This document shows, piece by piece, positions 1 to 7,615 of a stretch of DNA of 64,000 nucleotides (positions within the stretch are counted from its first letter, which is position 1; each line of letters starts with the position of its first letter). The notes under the pieces are model-generated. The model saw nothing but the letters and a program-made list of their open reading frames with translations. It had not been told where the DNA came from and did no database searches. The translations under genes were made by a program, and so were the position numbers. This DNA comes from an uncultured Dorea sp. (lineage in GTDB: Bacteria; Bacillota; Clostridia; Lachnospirales; Lachnospiraceae). The stretch is taken from positions 62,001-126,000 of the forward strand of contig CAJUTH010000002.1 of the NCBI GenBank assembly GCA_910589275.1. The letters are read 5' to 3'.

Positions 1-1
1 A

Positions 2-532
2 GTTATTACGCCCCATGCGGAATCACGCTATAACTTTAACGCAGAGGATATGCTGGTGGTAGATCTGGATGGAAACATCGTGGAAAATAAGAAGAATTTT
101 ACACCCAGCAGCGAGACGCCGATGCATCTGCTGATTTACAAAGAACGGCCGGATGCAGAGGCAGTCTGCCATACTCATGCGCACAATGCGGCGGCGTTTG
201 CCTGTCTGGGAGTTCCGGTGAAACCGGTGATTTTTGAAGCAATGATGTATGGGGGATATTGTAAAGTCGTACCCTTTGAAGAGCCGGGAAGTATCGAACT
301 TGGCCGGTCGGCGGTGGAAGGGCTGAAAGGAACTTACGCCACGATTTTAGGGAAACACGGCTTGATCTCCATCGGGGAAACTATTTATGACGCCTATCTG
401 AAAACCGTCTATGTGGAAGATGTATGCGATGTAAATATCCGTGCGGCGTCGGTAGTGGGATATGAGAATCTGGACTGTCTTACCGACGAACAGATCGTGT
501 ATTTCCGCGATGTGTTAGGTTTGAAAGCGTAG
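2..532 (+). CDS. Class II aldolase family protein, 5' end cut off by window
   Basis: The frame is open from base 2, so the N-terminus lies before the window. What is visible is the C-terminal ~176 residues of a class II aldolase/adducin-type enzyme, as in L-fuculose-phosphate or L-ribulose-phosphate epimerase/aldolase. The metal-site histidines are in HTHAHN (around base 170-190) and in GKHGLISIG (around 352-378), with the preceding VVDLDGN strand that is typical of the family. These enzymes use zinc to cleave ketose phosphates to DHAP plus an aldehyde. DhaK, DhaL and a zinc dehydrogenase follow in the same direction, so a role in a short-chain sugar or polyol pathway is inferred. The exact substrate cannot be read from sequence. 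Confidence 0.85.
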   Translation, partial: VITPHAESRYNFNAEDMLVVDLDGNIVENKKNFTPSSETPMHLLIYKERPDAEAVCHTHAHNAAAFACLGVPVKPVIFEAMMYGGYCKVVPFEEPGSIELGRSAVEGLKGTYATILGKHGLISIGETIYDAYLKTVYVEDVCDVNIRAASVVGYENLDCLTDEQIVYFRDVLGLKA

Positions 533-556
533 AATGGCAGAAAAGGGGGCAGAGGC

Positions 557-790
557 ATGAAACTGAAATCGATCATGTGGTATCTGGGACTGATTGCAGC
601 GGTGGCGCTGCTGGTAGTGGGATTTTTTTCGAAAAGCTGGCTGTTTAGTCTGGCGGGATTTGCGGCTGCCCTGATTCTCCGTACAGCCAATCAATACATC
701 CCCCTGCCGAAGATCTATCAGGAGCTGGGGGTTGATAACAGGATATTTGAAGGAAGGGCAAAGCAGAAAGATGAAGAAGATAATCAATGA
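557..790 (+). CDS. Small membrane protein, function unknown
   Basis: A 77-residue protein with a purine-rich site (AGAGG) before its ATG. It has two hydrophobic stretches, roughly residues 7-24 and 28-42, followed by a charged cytoplasmic-looking tail ending in KQKDEEDNQ. I do not recognise a family. Its last 20 bases overlap the start of dhaK, which suggests translational coupling and membership of the same operon. It could be a membrane accessory of the sugar pathway, but nothing in the sequence shows this. Confidence 0.6.
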   Translation: MKLKSIMWYLGLIAAVALLVVGFFSKSWLFSLAGFAAALILRTANQYIPLPKIYQELGVDNRIFEGRAKQKDEEDNQ

Positions 791-1757
791 TCCGGGGCAG
801 GTGGTAAGCGATATGCTTGCCGGGATGGAAGCAGTAAATCCTGAAATCTGCTATGACAAGGAAAACGAAGTGATTTACCGCCGGAAAAAAACAGAGAAAG
901 TGGGGATTGTCTCCGGAGGAGGCAGCGGCCATGAACCGGCCCATGCCGGGTATGTTGGGATGGGAATGCTTGACGCGGCAGTGGCCGGAAATGTGTTTGC
1001 ATCACCGGATCCGGCAAGGATACTGAATGGAATTGAACATGCTGACAGCGGCCGGGGCGTGCTTTTAGTCATCAAGAATTATTCCGGCGATATTATGAAT
1101 TTTGAAATGGCGGCGGATCTGGCGGCCGATATGGATATTCCGGTCAAAAGCGTGATTGTCAGGGACGACGTTGCGGTAAAGGAAAGCACCTATTCCACCG
1201 GAAGACGCGGCATTGCTGGAACCATATTCGTACATAAGATAGCCGGGGCAAAGGCGGAGAACGGCGGAACCTTAGAGGAAGTGGCAGAATTGGCACAGAA
1301 GACGGCGGATAATGTGAGGTCTTTTGGCGTATCCCTGTCAAGCTGTATTCTGCCGGGAGTAGGAACGCCGGGATTTGTCATCGGAGAAGGACAGATGGAG
1401 CTTGGCATGGGAATCCATGGAGAGCCGGGCATTGAGCAGACGTCGATGAAATCCGCGGCTGAAATCGCAGAAATCATGGTAGAGAAAATAACGGCAGATC
1501 TGGATTATTCCGGCAGAGAGGCGGCAGTCATTGTAAACGGACTTGGCGGAACACCGTTCATGGAGCTGTATATTCTGGCGGGAGAAATCGATAAACGGAT
1601 ACGCGCGAAACATATTACGCCGGTGAAGTATCTGGTTGGGAATTACATGACCTCTCTGGAAATGGCAGGAGCTTCGATGTCGATGCTCCGTCTGGATGAA
1701 GAGATGAAACAGTATCTGGTGTCGCCCTGCAATACAATGGCATGGAAGGAAGGATAA
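771..1757 (+). CDS. dhaK: Dihydroxyacetone kinase subunit DhaK-like
   Basis: About 328 residues, the normal length for DhaK. It carries the glycine-rich substrate site GGGSGHEPAHAGYVG near residue 45 and IKNYSGDIMNFEMA. GMGIHGEPG near residue 210 holds the histidine that binds the keto group of dihydroxyacetone covalently in characterised DhaK proteins. The ATG at 771 is chosen because it starts the family's usual MKKIIND and has a purine-rich site upstream; an in-frame ATG at 732 would add 13 residues that do not look native. With DhaL this subunit should phosphorylate dihydroxyacetone or a related ketose such as erythrulose. No DhaM (PTS phosphoryl donor) gene is next to it in the window. 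Confidence 0.92.
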   Translation: MKKIINDPGQVVSDMLAGMEAVNPEICYDKENEVIYRRKKTEKVGIVSGGGSGHEPAHAGYVGMGMLDAAVAGNVFASPDPARILNGIEHADSGRGVLLVIKNYSGDIMNFEMAADLAADMDIPVKSVIVRDDVAVKESTYSTGRRGIAGTIFVHKIAGAKAENGGTLEEVAELAQKTADNVRSFGVSLSSCILPGVGTPGFVIGEGQMELGMGIHGEPGIEQTSMKSAAEIAEIMVEKITADLDYSGREAAVIVNGLGGTPFMELYILAGEIDKRIRAKHITPVKYLVGNYMTSLEMAGASMSMLRLDEEMKQYLVSPCNTMAWKEG

Positions 1758-1761
1758 AGTA

Positions 1762-2409
1762 ATGGGATTTCAGATAACACCAAAGGAATATGTGGACTAT
1801 CTCGTTCTGGCCGGGGAAGAAATTGAAAAAAACGGTGATTATGTGACGGCGCTGGACGCTAAGACCGGAGACGGAGATCACTGGGTAAACTTAAATGCCG
1901 GGTTTCAGAAGCTGATCGCTATTCAGGAAGAGTTAAAGGAAATGGAACTTGCTCCCATGATGAAAAAAATCGGCATGACGCTGATGTCGGCAATCGGAGG
2001 TTCCTCAGGCGTTCTGTATGGCAGCGGTTATCTTGCCGCGTCCAAAGCGTTAAAAGAGGCAGAGGTACTGGATATTGATACGCTGTATCTGTTTCTGCAG
2101 ACGGAGCTGTCGGCAATCATGGAGCGGGGAAAGGCAAAACCCGGCTGGAAAACGATGATCGACAGTCTCTACGAGGCGGTGGAAGCCTACCGTATGGCGA
2201 AGGAGGTCGGAGAGGATGAACGCTGTGTCATCGAAGCCATGAAGAGAGGTGCGGCAGAGGGCAGAGACCGGACCCGGGAAATGGAAGCAGTGAAGGGCCG
2301 GGCAAGCTATCAGACGAACAAGGGCGTGGGAGAGCTTGATCCGGGAGCTGTGACCATGTGTATCCAGTTAGAATGCCTGAGTGATTATATTGTAAAACAT
2401 CAATTATAA
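1762..2409 (+). CDS. dhaL: Dihydroxyacetone kinase subunit DhaL-like
   Basis: A 215-residue protein starting 4 bases after dhaK. The aspartates that bind magnesium-nucleotide are in KTGDGDHW near residue 35. Other family blocks are GGSSGVLYGSG, RGKAKPGWKTMID and the C-terminal LDPGAVTM. In PTS-dependent systems DhaL carries ADP that is rephosphorylated by DhaM, while in ATP-dependent ketose kinases the DhaL part binds free ATP. The lack of a nearby DhaM leaves both open. The position where most homologues have glycine after GDGDH is tryptophan here, a small deviation in the nucleotide site. Confidence 0.9.
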   Translation: MGFQITPKEYVDYLVLAGEEIEKNGDYVTALDAKTGDGDHWVNLNAGFQKLIAIQEELKEMELAPMMKKIGMTLMSAIGGSSGVLYGSGYLAASKALKEAEVLDIDTLYLFLQTELSAIMERGKAKPGWKTMIDSLYEAVEAYRMAKEVGEDERCVIEAMKRGAAEGRDRTREMEAVKGRASYQTNKGVGELDPGAVTMCIQLECLSDYIVKHQL

Positions 2410-2423
2410 AAAGGAGAACAAAG

Positions 2424-3461
2424 ATGAAGAAAGTCAGTTTTTATGCACCGGAAGATATCCGTGTTGAGGAGGCGGCGGTTCCGGTTCCGGGACCGGGCGA
2501 AGTAGTGGTAAAGAACAAGGTAACCTTGACCTGCGGTACGGATGTGAAGACTTATAAGAGAGGATACCGTTATGAGCCGCCGTTTTCCATGGGACATGAA
2601 GCCTCCGGAATTGTGGAAGCAGTTGGAGAAGGCGTAAAGGGATTTAAGCCGGGCGACCGGGTTGTGGCGCATAACAGCGCTCCTTGCGGGAAATGCTATT
2701 ACTGTAAGAAAGGCTTGCAGTCCATGTGTCCGGATTTGATTCAAAATCAGTTTAAAAATGGGGCTTACGCACAGTATCAGTTAATTCCGGCGCCGATTGT
2801 AGAGCAGAATATGTTCCATATGCCGGATTCTATGAGTTATAAACAGGCAGCGCTTTTAGAGCCGTTATCCTGTGCATTGTACGGTACGGCCAACGTGCCG
2901 ATCGAACTGGGTGATACAGTATGCGTAAACGGCTGCGGACCCATCGGCCTGATGTTCATCCGCATGTGCTATCTGCGGGGCGCAAGGGTGATTGCCTGCG
3001 ATTTGTCGGACGTGCGTCTGGAGCTGGCAAAGAAGCTGGGTGCGCAGGAAATTATAAATATTAAGAATGTAGACGATCAGGCTCAGGCGGTAAGAGATTT
3101 GACGGAAGCTCAAAGAGGCGTTGACGCGGCGATTGAGGCGGCAGGCATTCCGGAGGTGTGGTCGATTGCCATGAATATGGCGCGTCCCGGCGGATTTGTG
3201 CTGTGCTTTGGCGGAACGAAGAAGGGACTGTCTGTTCCGGTGGATACTACGAAACTGCATTATGAACAGATTACGATCAAGGGTGTATTCCATACGACAC
3301 CGGTACATGTGAATGCCGCCTTTGAGATGCTGAAAATGAACGCTATTTCTGCGGATGATTTTGTTCAGAACGAATATGTGATTGAAGATATTGAAAAGGC
3401 AATTTTAGAACACGCATCAGGGGCAGTCATCAAGAATGCAATTATTTATCCTGAGGACTGA
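2424..3461 (+). CDS. Zinc-dependent alcohol/polyol dehydrogenase (MDR family)
   Basis: 345 residues with AAAAAGGAGAACAAAG before the ATG. Catalytic-zinc residues are in LTCGTDVK (Cys ~38) and GHEASG (~59). The structural-zinc cysteines are clustered in CGKCYYCKKGLQSMC (~90-104). The NAD(P)-binding loop reads GCGPIGLMF near 173. The overall layout is that of sorbitol, threonine or butanediol dehydrogenases. In this operon it probably oxidises a polyol to the ketose that DhaK/DhaL phosphorylate, or works in reverse; this is inferred from gene order. The substrate is unknown. Confidence 0.88.
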   Translation: MKKVSFYAPEDIRVEEAAVPVPGPGEVVVKNKVTLTCGTDVKTYKRGYRYEPPFSMGHEASGIVEAVGEGVKGFKPGDRVVAHNSAPCGKCYYCKKGLQSMCPDLIQNQFKNGAYAQYQLIPAPIVEQNMFHMPDSMSYKQAALLEPLSCALYGTANVPIELGDTVCVNGCGPIGLMFIRMCYLRGARVIACDLSDVRLELAKKLGAQEIINIKNVDDQAQAVRDLTEAQRGVDAAIEAAGIPEVWSIAMNMARPGGFVLCFGGTKKGLSVPVDTTKLHYEQITIKGVFHTTPVHVNAAFEMLKMNAISADDFVQNEYVIEDIEKAILEHASGAVIKNAIIYPED

Positions 3462-3466
3462 GTAAG

Positions 3467-4288
3467 ATGAAAGTGAGGCTGATTGCACTTGATGTGGATG
3501 GAACACTGACCGATGACACTCATATCCGCATATCGGAACGGAATAAGGCTGCTCTGCGCCGCTGTGCAGAGCGGGGTATACACATCGTACTTGCAAGCGG
3601 CAGGCCGATGGCTCTGATGCGTCCGGTGGCGGAGGAACTAGGATGCGTCAGATATGTCATATCAGCAAACGGCGGCGCGGTGTGGGATCTGAAAGAGAAT
3701 CAACGTATTGTAAGCAGAGAGATCCCGCCGGATATTTCTGAGAAAATAGTAAAGATCCTGCTGGATTATCCAATTGCCACAGAGGTATACTCGGAAGGGC
3801 AGGCATGCGTAGACCTTAACTGGCAGTTGAAGTCATACCGGAAACAGCCGCCGGCTTTTCTGGAGCTGCGGAAAAGAAATAATCGCTTCTGCGAGGACTT
3901 GCATCAGGAGACGGCCGGAAAGCCGGTAGAAAAATTTAATGTAGATAATATGCCGGAGGATATTCTAGAGAAAGTATTAAAGCGGCTGCAGCCTATGCGT
4001 GATCAGCTTGCGCTGCAATTTATTAAGTGTTATGATAATTTGGAAATAAACAGCGCTAAGGCTACAAAGGGACTTGCGTTAGAAGATTTGTGCGGCCGGC
4101 TAAAGATACCGGCTAAAGCGGTTGCGGCATTTGGGGACAGTGACAATGATGTGAGTATGCTTTCCTACGCGGGGGTATCTTATGCAATGAGAAATGGAGA
4201 GCCGGCGGCTAAGGAAGCGGCGAAATACATCACAGGGGCAAACTCAGAGGATGGGATTGCCGAAGCGATTGAAAAATGGGTGTTGTAG
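3467..4288 (+). CDS. Cof-type HAD-IIB hydrolase (sugar phosphatase)
   Basis: 273 residues, starting 5 bases after the dehydrogenase. All HAD motifs are present: LDVDGTLTDD near residue 7 (nucleophile Asp), SGRPM (motif II), a conserved lysine in SAKATKG, and FGDSDNDVSML near 224 (metal-binding aspartates). A large cap lies between motifs II and III, as in type IIB phosphatases such as YbiV or Cof. These enzymes dephosphorylate sugar phosphates with loose specificity. Its place at the end of the sugar operon suggests removal of a phosphorylated side product. A hairpin terminator follows. Confidence 0.88.
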   Translation: MKVRLIALDVDGTLTDDTHIRISERNKAALRRCAERGIHIVLASGRPMALMRPVAEELGCVRYVISANGGAVWDLKENQRIVSREIPPDISEKIVKILLDYPIATEVYSEGQACVDLNWQLKSYRKQPPAFLELRKRNNRFCEDLHQETAGKPVEKFNVDNMPEDILEKVLKRLQPMRDQLALQFIKCYDNLEINSAKATKGLALEDLCGRLKIPAKAVAAFGDSDNDVSMLSYAGVSYAMRNGEPAAKEAAKYITGANSEDGIAEAIEKWVL

Positions 4289-4307
4289 CGCTATACAAAA
4301 GGGCGGA

Positions 4308-4346
4308 TAAAGAGATTTGCAGAGGGAACCTGTAAATCTCTTTTCT
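4308..4346 (+). terminator. Intrinsic terminator after the sugar operon
   Basis: The 12-base arm AGAGATTTGCAG (4311-4322) pairs with CTGTAAATCTCT (4330-4341), with one G-U pair, and TTTT follows at 4341-4344. It closes the operon that ends with the HAD gene. Confidence 0.75.
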
Positions 4347-4439
4347 GCATAAATTTATCAGAAATTTTAACCTGTGCGGCCCCGGTCTGCCTGCCGGAAA
4401 TTTTGTAATTACAGAGAAGCATAAAGGAGGGATGACGGC

Positions 4440-5774
4440 ATGGAACTGGAAATGAAAAACGATATACAGCAAAAGCAGGCTCTTTCCCAGAAAATGATAC
4501 AGTCTGTCCGTATTCTGGAAATGAGTGCGGATGAAATGGAAGCATTTTTAAGCGATATGGCGGAGAGCAATCCTCTGATTGATCTGGAAAAAACGCTGCC
4601 AGACGGCAAAGAAGAGAGAAAAGGCAGGCTGGAATGGGAACGGCAGAATGATTATCAGAATGCGCCCTATTATCCTTCCGACAGCGATCAGGAAAACCGG
4701 AATGAATATATGCCAGAAAATGCCGGGATAACCCTAGAGGAGCATTTGATGATGCAGGTGATTCCTTTGTGCCGGGGAAAGTATAAGAAAAGCATTTTCT
4801 ATTATCTGGTAAAATCCTTAAACGGATGGGGATATCTGGATGGGGATTTAAAGGAAATGGCAGAAGAATTGGAGATATCCACAGAAGAACTGGAAGAGTA
4901 TTTATTGAAACTGCAGTCCTTAGAACCGGCAGGCGTCGGGGCAAGGGACTTGAGGGAGTGCTTAAGGGTTCAACTGAGGCGGAATTATCCCCATGAGCGG
5001 ACGGCAATGCGGATTGCAGAAGAATGTCTGGAACTTGTAGGAAAACGAAAGTTTCAGGCTGCGGCGAAACAGCTCGGGGAGCCGGTGGAGGCCATCCGGG
5101 CCGCAATGGAAATTATCTGCCGGTTAAACCCGAAACCGGCAAATGGATTTTCCAATCAGGAGCATTTACAGTATGTGTATCCGGATGTGTTTGTGACTGC
5201 CCGGCCGGAGGGATTGGACGTCATGGTAAATGATGGTTTGGGAGCCCGGATGAATATCAATCCTTATTATCTGAAACTTTTGGAAGATTCGCCGGCGGAT
5301 GAGGAAACGGCTCAGTATATTAAGAGAAAATTAGAACAGGTAAAGTGGGCGGTCAGATGCGTAGAACAGAGAAATACGACGCTGCTAAGAACTGCAAAGG
5401 CGATTGCAGAATGGCAGAAATCATTTTTTGCAGACCGGGGCGGGCTTGTGCCGATGCGCATGGAGGATATCGCTGCAGAAACCGGGCTGCATGTCTCTAC
5501 CGTAAGCAGGGCGGTAAAGAACAAATATGTACAATGTTCCCGGGGCGTCTATCCGATGGGATACTTCTTTGTCGGAACAGTTGGGGAACATACGCCAGAG
5601 GAAGTGAAAAAGCACATAAGGCTGGTGATAGAGGAAGAAGATAAGAGGAAACCAAAAAGCGACCAGAAAATTGCGGAGGCTCTCGAAAAGAAAGGGATTA
5701 CTGTTTCGCGCAGGACGGTGGCAAAATACCGGGCGGAACTGGGGATTGCAGGAGCGGGAGGGCGGAGAGAATAA
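4440..5774 (+). CDS. rpoN: RNA polymerase sigma-54 factor
   Basis: 444 residues with AAAGGAGGGATGACGGC before the ATG. The Gln/Met/Leu-rich region I (QQKQALSQKMIQSVRILEM) that contacts enhancer-binding ATPases is at the N-terminus. The core-binding region follows. The DNA-binding HTH (ETGLHVSTVSRAVKNKY) is near residue 350 and the RpoN box SRRTVAKYRAELGI is near 425. Sigma-54 reads -24/-12 promoters and needs an AAA+ activator. It stands alone between two terminators. No enhancer-binding protein is encoded nearby and I saw no convincing -24/-12 site in the window, so its regulon lies elsewhere. Confidence 0.95.
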   Translation: MELEMKNDIQQKQALSQKMIQSVRILEMSADEMEAFLSDMAESNPLIDLEKTLPDGKEERKGRLEWERQNDYQNAPYYPSDSDQENRNEYMPENAGITLEEHLMMQVIPLCRGKYKKSIFYYLVKSLNGWGYLDGDLKEMAEELEISTEELEEYLLKLQSLEPAGVGARDLRECLRVQLRRNYPHERTAMRIAEECLELVGKRKFQAAAKQLGEPVEAIRAAMEIICRLNPKPANGFSNQEHLQYVYPDVFVTARPEGLDVMVNDGLGARMNINPYYLKLLEDSPADEETAQYIKRKLEQVKWAVRCVEQRNTTLLRTAKAIAEWQKSFFADRGGLVPMRMEDIAAETGLHVSTVSRAVKNKYVQCSRGVYPMGYFFVGTVGEHTPEEVKKHIRLVIEEEDKRKPKSDQKIAEALEKKGITVSRRTVAKYRAELGIAGAGGRRE

Positions 5775-5797
5775 CGGAAAGAATTTCATAAAATAAG

Positions 5798-5825
5798 TTG
5801 TAATTAATCAAAAATAGTGTATACT
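5798..5825 (+). promoter_or_regulatory. Promoter of the type III antitoxin RNA
   Basis: A -35 box TTGTAA (5798-5803) and a -10 box TATACT (5820-5825) are separated by 16 bases. The predicted start of transcription near 5832 falls just before the first antitoxin repeat, so the RNA would consist almost entirely of repeats plus the terminator. Confidence 0.65.
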
Positions 5826-5831
5826 AAATAT

Positions 5832-5911
5832 AGCAGGTGATGCACAGCCTTATAAATGAGCAAGTTATGAGTGGGTGATGCACAGCCCTTAAGTGAGCGA
5901 GTTAACAGATG
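5832..5911 (+). ncRNA. toxI: ToxI-like antitoxin RNA: two tandem 38-nt repeats
   Basis: Two head-to-tail units lie at 5836-5873 and 5874-5911. Both start GGTGATGCACAGCC and share a GAGC-A/G-AGTTA core, with about 80 percent identity once a one-base shift is allowed. Tandem repeats of 35-45 nt between a promoter and a terminator, immediately upstream of a ToxN-family gene, are the hallmark of type III toxin-antitoxin systems. There the toxin cuts the repeat RNA into units that fold as pseudoknots and hold the toxin inactive. Only two units are present, fewer than the 5.5 of Pectobacterium ToxI. The exact RNA ends are not known. Confidence 0.85.
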
Positions 5912-5940
5912 GCAGGGACTGTTTTAGTCTCTGCCTTTTC
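5911..5940 (+). terminator. Attenuating terminator between antitoxin RNA and toxin gene
   Basis: GGCAGGGACT (5911-5920) pairs with AGTCTCTGCC (5926-5935) around a short T-rich loop, followed by TTTTC. In type III systems this terminator lets most transcripts stop after the antitoxin and only a few read into the toxin, which sets the RNA-to-protein ratio. Confidence 0.8.
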
Positions 5941-5960
5941 TCAACAAATAGAGGAGTATT

Positions 5961-6470
5961 ATGAAAAACAATATTAAAATATATGGAGTGAAAGATATAT
6001 ACATAAAATACTTGAGTCAATATCAGGAGCATTTGTTTTTGCATGAAGGCGGCTCATTCGGACGAAAATACATAGGTACTGTTTTGGAGATAAATGGATT
6101 TTTTTATTTTGCACCATTGTCTTCGTTTAAATCCAAACACAAGAAAATGAAAGATAGTGTAGATTTTATCAAAATAAAAGACTATGCGGTTATCAACATA
6201 AACAATATGATTCCGGTTCCAAAAGAACAATTGATAGAATTAGATATCAATGCTGAAAAAGATCCACACTATAAATTTCTTTTGCAGTCAGAAAGCCGCG
6301 AAATCAACAGGCAAAAAAATCGGATAAGGAAAAATGCAGAGATTGTCTATAGTCATAAAAAACGGAATAAGGACTCCACGCCATTGGCAAAAAGAACAAA
6401 TGACTTTGAGATGTTGGAAAAGAAGTGCATGGAATACGAAAGCACATTTTCTAAATATAGAATCCTATGA
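5961..6470 (+). CDS. toxN: ToxN/AbiQ family endoribonuclease toxin (type III TA)
   Basis: 169 residues with GAGGAG before the ATG. It aligns by eye with ToxN and AbiQ. The N-terminus YGVKDIYIKYLSQYQ matches their Y-x-I/V-x-x-x-Y-I-x-Y-L. KYIGTVLEINGFFYFAPLSS and the following SFKSKHKKM carry the catalytic lysine region of ToxN (PLTSPKKWH in the Pectobacterium protein), and INNMIPVP is the conserved second strand. The C-terminus is lysine/arginine rich. ToxN cuts A-rich RNA and is neutralised by ToxI RNA; such pairs act as abortive infection systems against phages. All residues of the core fold seem present, so it is probably active. The gene is AT-richer than its neighbours, which fits recent transfer. 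Confidence 0.9.
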   Translation: MKNNIKIYGVKDIYIKYLSQYQEHLFLHEGGSFGRKYIGTVLEINGFFYFAPLSSFKSKHKKMKDSVDFIKIKDYAVININNMIPVPKEQLIELDINAEKDPHYKFLLQSESREINRQKNRIRKNAEIVYSHKKRNKDSTPLAKRTNDFEMLEKKCMEYESTFSKYRIL

Positions 6471-6541
6471 CATTGTATCATCTGCCTTATTAACATTTCC
6501 ATCCGTTCATTTTTCCATGCAACGGAAAGAATACAGAGACC

Positions 6542-6570
6542 TTGAATTTTCTTTTTATATATGTTAAAAC
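6542..6570 (+). promoter_or_regulatory. Possible promoter of the metal cluster
   Basis: TTGAAT (6542-6547), a 17-base spacer, then TAAAAC (6565-6570) preceded by TGT (an extended -10). It lies 34 bases before the first GTPase start. No Zur-like palindrome could be recognised by eye. Confidence 0.4.
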
Positions 6571-6603
6571 TTTCCATAGAGAAAGATTGGAGGAGTGATA
6601 GAT

Positions 6604-7608
6604 ATGGCAAAGATAGATATTATCAGCGGCTTTTTAGGCGCTGGGAAGACGACGCTGATTAAGAAGCTTTTGAAGGAAGCCTTTCAGGAGGAGCAGGTAG
6701 TGCTGATCGAGAACGAGTTTGGCGAGATTGGCATTGACGGCGGTTTCCTGAAAGAAGCCGGCATTGAGATCCGGGAGATGAATTCCGGATGCATTTGCTG
6801 TTCTCTGGTAGGGGATTTCGGCGCTTCGCTAAAGGAAGTGATCGAGAAGTACCACCCGGACCGGATCCTGATCGAGCCGTCGGGGGTTGGCAAGCTTTCC
6901 GACGTGATCAAGGCGGTGGAGAATGTAAAGGACGAAGCGGATATCGAACTGAACAGCTACACGACGGTAGTTGATGTAAATAAATGCAGGATGTACCTGA
7001 AAAACTTCGGCGAGTTTTACAGCAATCAGGTAGAGACTGCCGGAGCCATTATCTTAAGCCGGACGGATGTGGCGAAGGAAGGGAAGGCGGAAGCGGCCGT
7101 GAAGCTTTTGAGGGAGATGAACCCTCACGCGGCGATCGTTACCACGCCGATTGAACAGTTAGACGGCGCGAAGCTTTTAGAAACGATGGAACATGTGGAT
7201 TCTCTGGAGAAGCAGATGTTAGAGGAAGAGGCGCACAGGCATGAACATCATCATGACCATGGCCCGGATTGTACCTGCGGCTGCCATGATCACGATCACA
7301 GCCACCATGACCACCATGGACATCACCATGCGGACGAAGTATTTACAAGCTGGGGAAAAGAGACGATTAAGAAATACAATAAAGAAGAACTGAAGGTGAA
7401 GCTTGCGGCTCTGGAATCTGAGGATGTATACGGAGTTGTGTTAAGAGCCAAGGGTATGGTCGCGGGCGATGATGGTCGGTGGATTTACTTTGACATGGTT
7501 CCGGGCGAGCGGGAGGTAAGAGACGGCGAGCCGGAATTTACAGGGCGGATCTGCGTGATCGGTTCCGGCCTGAAAGAAGACGCGTTGGCAGAGTTATTTG
7601 AAGTGTAG
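6604..7608 (+). CDS. CobW/G3E-family GTPase with His-rich metal loop
   Basis: 334 residues. Walker A is GFLGAGKTT (residues ~9-17) and Walker B is ILIEPSGVG. The CxCC metal motif NSGCICCSL is near residue 62. The guanine-specificity motif reads SRTD instead of the usual NKxD. Residues ~211-242 are a His/Asp/Cys-rich loop (HHHDHGPDCTCGCHDHDHSH), and a CobW C-terminal domain follows. The family inserts zinc or other metals into client proteins and tends to be expressed in zinc shortage. The start is the ATG at 6604, ten bases after GGAGG; a GTG at 6595 overlaps that site. It is followed 7 bases later by a second, different GTPase and then a ZIP importer. Confidence 0.9.
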   Translation: MAKIDIISGFLGAGKTTLIKKLLKEAFQEEQVVLIENEFGEIGIDGGFLKEAGIEIREMNSGCICCSLVGDFGASLKEVIEKYHPDRILIEPSGVGKLSDVIKAVENVKDEADIELNSYTTVVDVNKCRMYLKNFGEFYSNQVETAGAIILSRTDVAKEGKAEAAVKLLREMNPHAAIVTTPIEQLDGAKLLETMEHVDSLEKQMLEEEAHRHEHHHDHGPDCTCGCHDHDHSHHDHHGHHHADEVFTSWGKETIKKYNKEELKVKLAALESEDVYGVVLRAKGMVAGDDGRWIYFDMVPGEREVRDGEPEFTGRICVIGSGLKEDALAELFEV

Positions 7609-7615
7609 GTGACCG

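Noticed and set aside
5836..5911. Tandem repeats that could be taken for a small CRISPR.
   Set aside because: The two units abut without spacers and lie between a promoter and a terminator ahead of a ToxN gene; the same holds for 54849-54938.
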